In this document: piece after piece, positions 1-7,320 of the stretch
How positions within the stretch are numbered: the first letter of the stretch is position 1
Layout: every line of letters starts with the position of its first letter
NCBI GenBank assembly: GCA_016199665.1
Contig: JACQGG010000057.1
Location: 1-13,575, forward strand
Source of the DNA: Acidobacteriota bacterium
GTDB taxonomy: Bacteria > Acidobacteriota > UBA6911 > JACQSX01
DNA: 13,575 bases
Direction of reading: 5' to 3'
Notes under the pieces: generated by a model
Seen by the model: only the letters and a program-made list of their open reading frames with translations
Databases searched by the model: none
What the model was told of the DNA's origin: nothing
Made by a program: the position numbers and the translations under genes

Positions 1-206
1 GCCGGGTCGGGTCCATTTTTTTTGCTTGACACCTTGGATGAAACATATGAGACTTGCCAGGTACTTGATCCTGGGGTGGGTAAGAGTCAACTCGGACAGG
101 GCGCTGAAATTGGGGGGCGGCGAGTGTCCGATTTGTGTCCGCGGCCGCGGGTTTCTGTGGCGAAAAGTGTAGAATATCCGGTGCAATCGAAGAGAGGAAA
201 AGATCT
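1..206. other. Non-coding leader before the first radical SAM gene
   Basis: I see no supported gene here. A TTGACA at 26-31 could be a -35 box, but the base 17 positions on (GAGACT) is a poor -10 and TATGAG (46-51) is too close. A T-run (15-23) may belong to a terminator of a gene outside the window. Nothing else stands out. Confidence 0.3.
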
Positions 207-1715
207 ATGAAGTTCTACATGTTCAACGTCAATGAGCTGAATTTGACAAAGCGGCAGATGCAGTCAGAGGAGCCCGCGCCTCTCGGACTTGGATACATCA
301 AGTCTTACGTTGAAAAGTATTCTGATCCCGGAAGTGAGATCGATATCAGGATTCTGAGGACGAATGTCTGGAATATCCTTCAAGAAGATAAACCGGAGAT
401 TATCGGCATATCTTCTGTGACCGAACATTACGAGAAGGCAATTGAAGTCGCTTATCGGATCAGAAACAGCGGCTTGGAGAGCATCATCATTCTGGGCGGC
501 ATCCATATCTCGAACATGCCGGAATCGCTCAGCCCGGTCTTTGATTGCGGCGTGGTCGGTGAAGGCGAGCTCCCCATGAAGGAACTCTTGGAGACGATTT
601 ACAAGGATCGCGGCCTGGACCGGTCGAAGCTCCCCAACATAAAGGGAATCTGCTTCTACGATGCGAAGGGCGAATATGCCTACACCGGAGAGTACGAGTT
701 GATCCGGGATATGGACACGATTCCCTATCCGTACCGCCGGGGGATGGGAACGGCGACTCTGTTGACCATGTTTACCTCCCGCGGCTGTCCCTTCCGCTGC
801 ACCTACTGCTCTTCGACGAGCTTCTGGAAGAAGATCATCCGATTCCACTCCGCCGAGTACGCGGTCGAGGAAATGAAGATGCTGGTGAAAGATTTCGGAG
901 CCCGCCACATCAGCATCTGGGATGACCTTTTTGGCGTCAACGCCAAGAGACTTGCGGAACTGGCCGATGTTGTAGAGGCGAACAAGAAACACTTGAAGGG
1001 AGTCTCCTTTGGTGTGACTTGCAGAGCGAGCTGTCTCAGCGAAGACATCGCCCGGTCGATGAAGCGGATGAACGTGACCCGGATCGCATTGGGACTGGAG
1101 TCGGGCTCAGACAAAGTGCTGCGCGAGATTAAAGGGCGGCTTACGGCCGAAACAAACAGGCAGGCAGTGGAACTGTTGAAGAAACATGACTTCTATGTCT
1201 CTGCCGGATTCATTATCGGCAATCCGGGAGAAACTGTGGAGGACATGCAGAAGACTTATGATTTCATCGTGCAGTCGAAGCTTCACAGCGGCGGGGTCGG
1301 GTTGGCTGTGGCTTTTCCCAATACCGAGTACTGGAACTATGCGGCGGAGAGGGGTTTGGTGCACAAGCACATGAATTTTAACAAGCTCAAGCTCGTGTTT
1401 GATTTCTCCACGCTGAAAGAATCTGAAATAGTGAAATTCAATGATCAGGCGACTTTTGAAGAGATCCGGCAGATCGGGATCAAGATTCAGTCCCACTTTG
1501 CCGTGAGAAATACCAGGAATCTGTTCAGCAAGAAGGTGTTCAACGTCAACAACGTCTTCCTGGTTCTTCGGCATCCGTTCGTTTTCTCTCCCTACATAGT
1601 TGGGCAATTGAAGTTCTTTGTGCGCCAGATGCTCTCCCAGAACATGTCCACGCAGCGAATTATGCGGCTGTTTGGCGTGCGGCTGGCCCCCGAGGGAGGC
1701 GACCGTTCCTGTTAG
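207..1715 (+). CDS. B12-binding-domain radical SAM enzyme, substrate unknown
   Basis: This is a 502-residue cytosolic radical SAM enzyme of the class with an N-terminal cobalamin-binding-like domain, as in methyltransferases and ring- or chain-modifying enzymes of secondary and lipid metabolism. Seen: a Rossmann-like N-terminal half with an ILGGIHIS stretch and the GEGE motif at residues 118-121; the [4Fe-4S] cluster motif CPFRCTYC with Cys194, Cys198 and Cys201; then a TIM-barrel half with LGLESGSD and a GFIIGNPGET strand typical of the family. The classical DxHxxG cobalamin-ligand motif is not evident, so bound B12 is uncertain. I chose the ATG at 207 because AGAGAGG (191-197) lies about nine bases upstream and the product begins directly with the domain. 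A longer in-frame GTG start at 135 has no such support. It heads a same-strand run with a second radical SAM gene. Family is confident; reaction is not predictable. Confidence 0.9.
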   Translation: MKFYMFNVNELNLTKRQMQSEEPAPLGLGYIKSYVEKYSDPGSEIDIRILRTNVWNILQEDKPEIIGISSVTEHYEKAIEVAYRIRNSGLESIIILGGIHISNMPESLSPVFDCGVVGEGELPMKELLETIYKDRGLDRSKLPNIKGICFYDAKGEYAYTGEYELIRDMDTIPYPYRRGMGTATLLTMFTSRGCPFRCTYCSSTSFWKKIIRFHSAEYAVEEMKMLVKDFGARHISIWDDLFGVNAKRLAELADVVEANKKHLKGVSFGVTCRASCLSEDIARSMKRMNVTRIALGLESGSDKVLREIKGRLTAETNRQAVELLKKHDFYVSAGFIIGNPGETVEDMQKTYDFIVQSKLHSGGVGLAVAFPNTEYWNYAAERGLVHKHMNFNKLKLVFDFSTLKESEIVKFNDQATFEEIRQIGIKIQSHFAVRNTRNLFSKKVFNVNNVFLVLRHPFVFSPYIVGQLKFFVRQMLSQNMSTQRIMRLFGVRLAPEGGDRSC

Positions 1716-1972
1716 CAAATGCGGAATGGCCGCCACTGCTGTAATTGGACTGTCGCAGGATTGAGCGGTTCGGAGGAGCCGGGCGCAAAGGCCGCTTGGG
1801 GAAACGACGCCACCCGGATGTTTGAGCGATCCCGTTCCAACGACTGAAAGCAGGCGCAGGCGATAGGAAGGTTGGGGGTTCCGGATCTGCGATTCCTGAA
1901 AAAGCTCAGCCGGCTGTGCGGGGACCACTCGTGAGGCAATAGCGTCAAATTAAATTTCTGGTGGCATTCGGT

Positions 1973-3031
1973 ATGACGAGCATGCTTAAGACACTGGAGC
2001 AAACGGTACGAAAAAACTACTTTGTGAAAAAGGCTTTTTTCGGCCTGTTGAAGTCGCCTCTGATCACGCACAACCCACTGTACTCGTATCTTTATCAGAA
2101 GGATGTTGAAAAGAAGATCAGAAATCTCGAAAAACGGCCCCTTGCCGTCTCCATCGAAAACACGAATAACTGCAATCTGTCGTGCATCTTCTGTCCTCAT
2201 GAGGCCATGGAGCGGACCAAGGGTTACGTCGATCGGAGTCTGTTCGAACGCATCATTGACCAGTGTGTCGAGATACAGGTGCCGCATCTGGTTCTGGTCG
2301 GTTTTGGGGAACCCCTGCTCGACAAGGATTACGTTTCAAAGGTCAAGTTTGCCAAGGACAAAGGAATCGGCGTCATCAGTTGCACCAGCAACGGGATACT
2401 CCTGAACGAAAGGATATCCGAGGGCCTGGTCAAGTCCGGTCTGGATTATCTCAACGTCAGCATCGATGCGGCTAATTCAGAAACGTACGGCGTGATTCAC
2501 AGAATTCGCGGCGCGGACAAGCCAAATTTTCAGTACGACCGGATTGTGGAGAACATTGAGAACTTTGTGGCGATTCGCAAGTCACTCGGGGCCGACCGGC
2601 CCGCCCTGCAGGTTCGGTTTAAGGACTTTGACTCCAACAGAGGGGAATTGCGCGCTTTTGTCGAAAGATTCGAGAAACTCGCCGACGAGCTTACCGTTTA
2701 TTTGAATATCACAAACTGGCCGGGAAGCCGAATCAAGACGAGCATCCCAGCCAACGCGCCGATGTTGAAATTCCCGTGCTACAACATCTGGTCCACGCTC
2801 CACATCATGTATGACGGCCGCGTCGCCATTTGCTGCCAGGATTATGAGTGCCGGGAGGTCATCGGAAACCTGAATAACGAAAGTCTCATGGATGTCTGGC
2901 ACGGAGACCGGTTGCGCCAGATACGCCAGATGCATTTAAAAAGGCAGTTTGGCAAGCTACCGGTCTGCAACGATTGCGTGATCAATACGCAGTACGTGAG
3001 TCCTTGGTGGGGCGACGACAAGATCCAATAA
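1973..3031 (+). CDS. Radical SAM protein with SPASM-like C-terminal domain
   Basis: This second radical SAM enzyme has 352 residues counted from the ATG at 1973. The cluster motif CNLSCIFC gives Cys67, Cys71 and Cys74. It is followed by GFGEPLLD and a TSNG strand characteristic of the MoaA/SPASM type. The C-terminal part carries Cys269, Cys287, Cys288, Cys293, Cys332 and Cys335, with the MYDGRVAICC and IGNL...VWHGDRLRQIR signature of SPASM/twitch domains that bind auxiliary Fe-S clusters. Such proteins modify peptides, sugars or small molecules; the substrate here is unknown. The start is uncertain: GTG 1961, ATG 1973 and ATG 1982 are in frame and none has a good Shine-Dalgarno sequence. The 257 bases before it hold no gene that I can support, so it may have its own promoter or be read through from the upstream radical SAM gene. 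Confidence 0.9.
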   Translation: MTSMLKTLEQTVRKNYFVKKAFFGLLKSPLITHNPLYSYLYQKDVEKKIRNLEKRPLAVSIENTNNCNLSCIFCPHEAMERTKGYVDRSLFERIIDQCVEIQVPHLVLVGFGEPLLDKDYVSKVKFAKDKGIGVISCTSNGILLNERISEGLVKSGLDYLNVSIDAANSETYGVIHRIRGADKPNFQYDRIVENIENFVAIRKSLGADRPALQVRFKDFDSNRGELRAFVERFEKLADELTVYLNITNWPGSRIKTSIPANAPMLKFPCYNIWSTLHIMYDGRVAICCQDYECREVIGNLNNESLMDVWHGDRLRQIRQMHLKRQFGKLPVCNDCVINTQYVSPWWGDDKIQ

Positions 3032-3095
3032 CGTCCCCGGCGGCGCTTTTTCCGTTCACTCCCTCGATTCCCACATCCAAGGTGTGATCGACAGC

Positions 3096-4028
3096 ATGGA
3101 GAAGGTTGAGTTGGGCAAGACGGGATTGCGGGTTTCGCCTCTGGGTATAGGCACCGGCACCTCTTCTTTCAGCGGACGAGTCTTCCAGTCGGAAGTCCCC
3201 CCTCGGGAATTTGCACAGGTTGTGCTGCACGCATACGATCTGGGAATCAACTTCTGGGACACCGCGTATACCTATGGAACATACGCCGCACTGGCGGAAG
3301 CTCTGAAGCAGCTCCGGAGAACGGATGTTGTGATCATGACGAAGTTCACGGCCCCGAGCTACCGCCGAACCCGGTATGAAATCGAGGATACTCTACGATC
3401 GCTGGGGACAGACTACCTGGATATCTGTCTGCTCCATGGCCTGAGAAACCGGTTTGAATACCGGATGCGCCGTCCGGCACTGCAGGCGCTGCTGGAGGCG
3501 CAGGAAAAAGGCTGTATTCGAAGCGTGGGTCTCTCCTCGCACGGGATTGGAGCCCTGGAAGTGGCGCTGGAAGATCCGCGGATGCAGGTTGTCCTGGCCA
3601 GGGTTAACGTGGCGGGGGTGGCGATGGACTCCTACCGGGAAAACTTCATTTCGAAGCTTGTCGCGATCCCTGCGATTCAGCGAGGCGTCTTAAGAATGAT
3701 CCCCAAGCGAGTGATGCCGTCCCTGAGCGCCAAGATCGAACCGCCTCGGCTGAACGAGGTGGAGCAGGAACTGGTGAAAACCACGCTTAAGAAGTTCAAG
3801 GCAGCCGGCAAGCCGGTCGTTGCAATGAAAATCCTGGGCGCGGGTGCGCTGACCGGCCAGTTTCCCCGATGCATCGCGTATGTAAAGGGGCTGGATTACG
3901 TTTCAGCCATGGTCATCGGGATGGTTTCAAAGGGAGATGTCGACAGAAGCGTGAAGGCTTACCAGACAAGCGATGCATCTACGGGGCCGGAACCATCGGG
4001 TGCCCCTTTTGTGCAGCATTCCATTTAG
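3096..4028 (+). CDS. Aldo/keto reductase
   Basis: This is a 310-residue NAD(P)H-dependent oxidoreductase with the AKR TIM-barrel fold, predicted cytosolic. The N-terminus (ELGKTGLRVSPLGIGTG) is the usual AKR opening. The catalytic tetrad can be read as Asp55 and Tyr60 (DTAYTYG), Lys83 (MTKF) and His114 (CLLHG). VGLSSHG and the late MVIGMVSKGDVD segment fit the cofactor side. The size is normal for the family. I chose ATG 3096 because the conserved domain starts there and AAGGTG (3079-3084) precedes it by 11 bases; an in-frame GTG at 3084 would add four residues. It lies 64 bases after the SPASM radical SAM gene, so co-transcription is likely. It may reduce a carbonyl made or used by the two radical SAM enzymes, which is inference from position only. 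Confidence 0.93.
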   Translation: MEKVELGKTGLRVSPLGIGTGTSSFSGRVFQSEVPPREFAQVVLHAYDLGINFWDTAYTYGTYAALAEALKQLRRTDVVIMTKFTAPSYRRTRYEIEDTLRSLGTDYLDICLLHGLRNRFEYRMRRPALQALLEAQEKGCIRSVGLSSHGIGALEVALEDPRMQVVLARVNVAGVAMDSYRENFISKLVAIPAIQRGVLRMIPKRVMPSLSAKIEPPRLNEVEQELVKTTLKKFKAAGKPVVAMKILGAGALTGQFPRCIAYVKGLDYVSAMVIGMVSKGDVDRSVKAYQTSDASTGPEPSGAPFVQHSI

Positions 4029-4108
4029 CCGCTTTCCCGTGCGAGAATCACTTCTTGGGGCCCAGCGCGGAGGCACCCGCACCGACCGGGAATGAGCCCC
4101 TTGCTTGC

Positions 4109-5593
4109 ATGCTTCTCATCATAAAGTACCTGCTGGTTCCAGGTTTGATCGCTGCGGTTGCAGCCGTTCGAGGCGACAAAATCGCAGCGCTCCTGGATCG
4201 GCCCGGATGGCGCGCAGCCTCCCGGGCGCTGCTGGCCCTGCTCGGGGCGCTGCTGACCGTTCTTTCGGTGGTCCGCTATGCAACGATGCATTCCGGTTAC
4301 TTCGACCTGGGCAACTATGAGGCGAAGATCGGCGCGGTGCTGCAGGGTCATGCGTGGAGTGTTATCGAAGGGCACTGGGCGCCGATTCTGCTGGCAGGCG
4401 CCTTGCCCTACGCGGTCTACCCTTCGGGCGTTTCACTCATCGTTCTTCAGTCGATATTGCTCCTGGCGGCCGGGCTGGCGCTGAAGCGGTTGGGAGAGAC
4501 GGTGCTGGGAAAGAATGAAGCGGCCCAGGTCATCGCTTTGTGCTTTATGCTCCATCCCGCGGTCCAGTACGGCTGGCTGTTTGATTTCCACCCGGACGCC
4601 TTTTACCCCCTGTTGATTTTCTTGATCTTTCTCTGGCTGGAGACGGGAAACAAATGGGGCTGCCGCGTGGCCGCCCTGCTGGCGACGGGAACCAAGGAAT
4701 CACTGACTTTGTGCACCGGTCTGGTCGGTTGTTGTCTTGCGGGCAGGCCTCGGCTGCGCCGGTACGGGTTGATGCTGGCACTTGTTTCGCTGGCGGTTTT
4801 TATTCTCTACGCCACATTGGAAAAAGCCGGATTTTCCAGCGCCAGCCGGGCGGTGCTCGGGTATCTCGGCGATTCGCCTGCAGACATGGGGGCGGGGCTG
4901 GTCGGCAAGCCGCTGGAATGGATTGCCACGGCGCTCGGCGCCCGCAAGCTGTTTTATCTTTGGGTTCTGTCGGCGCCCCTGGCGCTGGTGTTTGTGCGGG
5001 CTCCCGTGATGCTGATTCCCGCGCTCCCCTTGCTTTTTATCTCGCTCATGTCCCGCGATCCCGCGTACTCCAACATCCACAACCATTATGCGCTGGGGAT
5101 CATCCCCTTTCTCTTCCTCGCCGGCGTCTACGGTCTGGCGAGGATCGCAGATCCTTCAATGCGGCGCAGGCATGCTGTTGCGGCGCTGCTGTTGAGCGCG
5201 TACTTCTCCTTCGCGATCGGAGCCCTCCCCTACTCCCTGACCTTTTGGGAAGACCACGGCCCCTTCAACTTCGCCGACTACCGGCCGCCGCGCAACCGCG
5301 CGCAGATTGAAGAAGCGATCCAACTCATCCCGCCGGAATCCACCCTGACTTTCCAGTCGAACCTTTATCTGCACGCGATGATTGAGCGCCCGCAGGCCTG
5401 GGTCTTTCCCGATGGCCTGGGGATGGCGCGCTATGTGCTGCTCGATCAAGGCAGGGCCCATTTCGTGTGGGACAAAGAAAACCGTGAAAGCTATGAGGAA
5501 TACAGACGATCCCTCCAAGAATCCTATCTGAGAATCTACGCCCAGGCCGGCGTTGAACTCTACCGTCTGAAGCAGGAGCGCCCGGCCGGATAG
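4109..5593 (+). CDS. DUF2079 family multi-spanning membrane protein
   Basis: This is a 494-residue integral membrane protein with about ten hydrophobic segments. It matches the DUF2079 pattern as I know it: an early YFDLGNYE segment (Asp66), a GHWAPILL segment (His89) followed by PYAVYPSG, FDFHPDAFYPLL (His161, Asp163), and NIHNHYALGIIPF (His324, His326). These conserved acidic and histidine residues resemble GT-C type membrane glycosyltransferases that use polyprenyl-phosphate sugars, but activity for DUF2079 is not established. The C-terminal 110 or so residues are soluble and probably face the periplasm. The frame stays open upstream to 3869, overlapping the aldo/keto reductase. ATG 4109 is preferred because it starts just before the first membrane helix, with a weak GGGAATGAG upstream. 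Its neighbours are glycan-type genes, so a role in lipid-linked sugar transfer is plausible. Confidence 0.82.
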   Translation: MLLIIKYLLVPGLIAAVAAVRGDKIAALLDRPGWRAASRALLALLGALLTVLSVVRYATMHSGYFDLGNYEAKIGAVLQGHAWSVIEGHWAPILLAGALPYAVYPSGVSLIVLQSILLLAAGLALKRLGETVLGKNEAAQVIALCFMLHPAVQYGWLFDFHPDAFYPLLIFLIFLWLETGNKWGCRVAALLATGTKESLTLCTGLVGCCLAGRPRLRRYGLMLALVSLAVFILYATLEKAGFSSASRAVLGYLGDSPADMGAGLVGKPLEWIATALGARKLFYLWVLSAPLALVFVRAPVMLIPALPLLFISLMSRDPAYSNIHNHYALGIIPFLFLAGVYGLARIADPSMRRRHAVAALLLSAYFSFAIGALPYSLTFWEDHGPFNFADYRPPRNRAQIEEAIQLIPPESTLTFQSNLYLHAMIERPQAWVFPDGLGMARYVLLDQGRAHFVWDKENRESYEEYRRSLQESYLRIYAQAGVELYRLKQERPAG

Positions 5594-5666
5594 TTCATCG
5601 GGCGTTTCCAACTTTGCTTGTTGAAGCAGCCAACTGAACTGAAATAGGATCATGGCGGGAGAGATC

Positions 5667-6476
5667 ATGAGTGAAGCGCCGATCAAGAAGAGAATCGCCA
5701 GTCACTGGACTCGGTATGTGCCGGGCTGGGACGTGCCGACAGCGCCTTTGGAATCCAGGGAGTTCTTTGGCCAGGTTGACACACGCTGGCTTAAGTTTGA
5801 GCACTACCTGCCCGGAATCATCGCCGAAGTTGCCGGTCCGGGCAAGAAGGTGCTGGAAGTCGGGTGTGGTCTGGGCAGTGCCTCGCGGGAATTTGCGCGC
5901 CAGGGCTCCCAGGTCGTCAGCATGGATCTGTCCTTCAGCAACGTCCAGAAAACGCGCCTGGGATACAAAGCTTCCGGCCTGCGGGGATATTGCGTCAACG
6001 GGGACGCCGAAAAGCTTCCGTTCAAGGAGGGCGCTTTCGACGTCGTGTACTCCTACGGAGTTCTGCATCACACTCCGGACACGGCCGGCGCCATCCAGGA
6101 ACTCTACCGGGTTCTTGCCCGGGGCGGCAAAAGCGTCGTGATGCTTTACAAGAAGGGCGCTTCCTACGCTTACGTCCGTCTGATGGGTCTGGTGACGCGG
6201 GATTCCTCCAGGATGTCCCGCGAGGAACTCATCAGCAAGCGGTACGATCAGACGCCCCTTTCCAAGATGTACAGCAAGGCCGAAGTGCGAGCGCTGTTCC
6301 GCGATTTTGACGACATCAGGCTCCAGGTGATCCAGTATGGAGGCGTGCGCGAGAATCCAAAGCTTGTCTTGTATTACAAGCTGATCACCCTATTCCCCTT
6401 CATAGAGAATTGGCTGGGCTCATTCCTCATTATCAAGTGTTCAAAGAAGAGCGGCCGGATGCGCGCCGGGGAGTGA
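5667..6476 (+). CDS. Class I SAM-dependent methyltransferase
   Basis: This is a 269-residue soluble methyltransferase of the Methyltransf_11/25 type. Motif I is VLEVGCGLG at residues 62-70. The acidic residue for the SAM ribose is Asp87 in SMDLS. Asp113 lies in GDAEKLPF, and the post-motif FDVVYSYGVLHHTPD carries His134 and His135, typical of UbiE/sugar- or lipid-modifying enzymes. The C-terminal third, with a hydrophobic FPFIENWLGSFLII stretch, may contact lipid or membrane. Two ATGs are in frame. I prefer 5667 because GGGAGAG (5657-5663) lies just upstream; 5652 would add five residues. It follows the DUF2079 gene by about 70 bases and closes the plus-strand group of tailoring enzymes. The substrate is unknown; a glycan or polyprenyl lipid is inferred from context. 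Confidence 0.9.
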   Translation: MSEAPIKKRIASHWTRYVPGWDVPTAPLESREFFGQVDTRWLKFEHYLPGIIAEVAGPGKKVLEVGCGLGSASREFARQGSQVVSMDLSFSNVQKTRLGYKASGLRGYCVNGDAEKLPFKEGAFDVVYSYGVLHHTPDTAGAIQELYRVLARGGKSVVMLYKKGASYAYVRLMGLVTRDSSRMSREELISKRYDQTPLSKMYSKAEVRALFRDFDDIRLQVIQYGGVRENPKLVLYYKLITLFPFIENWLGSFLIIKCSKKSGRMRAGE

Positions 6477-6527
6477 GCGGGAGGGGTTGGTCTGAAATTG
6501 CAGCCGCTGGCCGACGGCCGGGAAGAA

Positions 6528-7241
6528 TTATCTCGCGGCTGCCGGGCCCAGGCCTCCGGTCGAGGCGGCGCCTGCTTCTCTTGACCTGAACCGGAAAAAC
6601 TGGAAGTAAAGCAGCTTGCAATACTCGCTGAGGACTTCGTTGGTGGCATCATTGCTCCTCCACCAGGTCTCGGTTGGAACGTCTCCCAGCGGGATGCTGT
6701 AGGGGACAAAGTCCAGGGAGCTGTGCCGGGAAAATTCACGAAAGGTCCATAGGACCCGTCGCATTCGAAACTGGCGTCCCACCAGGATCACCCGCTTCCA
6801 GGAATGCTTCCTTGCCAGTTCACTCAGAATTGGTTCCAAGGTGGCGGCGTCCTGGACGAGCGCCGGTTCGACATTGGCCACCGGGACAAGAGAGAAACGG
6901 TCGCCGGCAATCCCCTGCTCTTCAAAAAAGGAAGCTATAATTTCCTCCTGGCTTCCAGAGCGCCCCAGGACTCGCTGATACGCCTTGGGCTTGTGGAACG
7001 CAGCCAGTATGTGCGACGCGTTGCCTTGGCGCAGCAGTCGGGCGGCCGTGTCGAATTCGTCAAAAGGGGGAAGGCCGTAGCTTCGGATCACAACGATGTC
7101 ACCCCGGGGAGGGGCGCCGCTTCCCGGAACCAGATAGGAACCGAGCGCGTCTGCGTATATGCCGCCCAACAGCGCCAGAGTAGCGCAAAACAAGACAACC
7201 AAGCTCAACAAGGCCAGAGTTCGTTTGGATCGCAAATTCAT
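6528..7241 (-). CDS. DUF218 (YdcF/SanA/ElyC-like) membrane-anchored protein
   Basis: This is a 237-residue protein with a single N-terminal membrane anchor (about residues 7-26, LALLSLVVLFCATLALLGG) and the rest probably periplasmic. The body follows the DUF218 layout: GDIVVIRSYG, then AARLLRQGNASHILAA, SQEEIIASFFEEQGI, a KRVILVGRQFRMRR segment, and a C-terminal EYCKLLYFQFF typical of SanA/YdcF relatives. Family members affect envelope integrity and vancomycin sensitivity in enterics; biochemistry is poorly known. An oddity is that the usual His of the TSxxHxxR segment is replaced by Arg (QFRMRR), and the glycine-rich first loop is reduced. I chose ATG 7241, which has GAGGAA immediately upstream; a TTG at 7271 is the longer alternative. 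It converges with the methyltransferase gene and diverges from the peroxiredoxin gene. Confidence 0.82.
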   Translation of the reverse strand: MNLRSKRTLALLSLVVLFCATLALLGGIYADALGSYLVPGSGAPPRGDIVVIRSYGLPPFDEFDTAARLLRQGNASHILAAFHKPKAYQRVLGRSGSQEEIIASFFEEQGIAGDRFSLVPVANVEPALVQDAATLEPILSELARKHSWKRVILVGRQFRMRRVLWTFREFSRHSSLDFVPYSIPLGDVPTETWWRSNDATNEVLSEYCKLLYFQFFRFRSREAGAASTGGLGPAAAR

Positions 7242-7282
7242 TTCCTCGCTTTCCAGTTCCAGGAGCGCCAACGAGGCGCCAG

Positions 7283-7311
7283 TTTACAGAACCCGCCGGA
7301 AAATTCAAAAT
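7283..7311 (+). promoter_or_regulatory. Possible sigma70-type promoter for the selenoprotein peroxiredoxin
   Basis: TTTACA (7283-7288) and CAAAAT (7306-7311) are separated by exactly 17 bases, matching the -35 and -10 consensus at five and four of six positions. They lie in the short divergent gap between the DUF218 gene and the peroxiredoxin. Transcription would begin about three bases before the ATG at 7321. That would give an essentially leaderless mRNA and agrees with the lack of a Shine-Dalgarno sequence there. This is pattern matching only. Confidence 0.3.
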
Positions 7312-7320
7312 GGTTCAACC

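Noticed and set aside
264..992. 242-residue minus-strand ORF
   Set aside because: It is the antisense shadow of the first radical SAM gene, with no family signature or ribosome site.
1716..1972. Gap between the two radical SAM genes searched for a precursor peptide or RNA
   Set aside because: I found no ORF with a ribosome site, no RNA gene pattern and only a four-pair GCGG/CCGC stem near 1721-1733.
3032..3051. GC-rich hairpin followed by five T after the SPASM gene
   Set aside because: The stem is only four pairs with a U-G, too weak for a confident terminator.
4654..5310. 218-residue plus-strand ORF in a second frame
   Set aside because: It is an Arg/Gly/Pro-rich shadow of the DUF2079 gene, whose own frame has clear membrane segments and motifs.
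6506..6522. Hairpin CTGGCC-GAC-GGCCGG between convergent genes
   Set aside because: It has six pairs with a tiny loop and no U-tract, so I would not call it a terminator without expression data.
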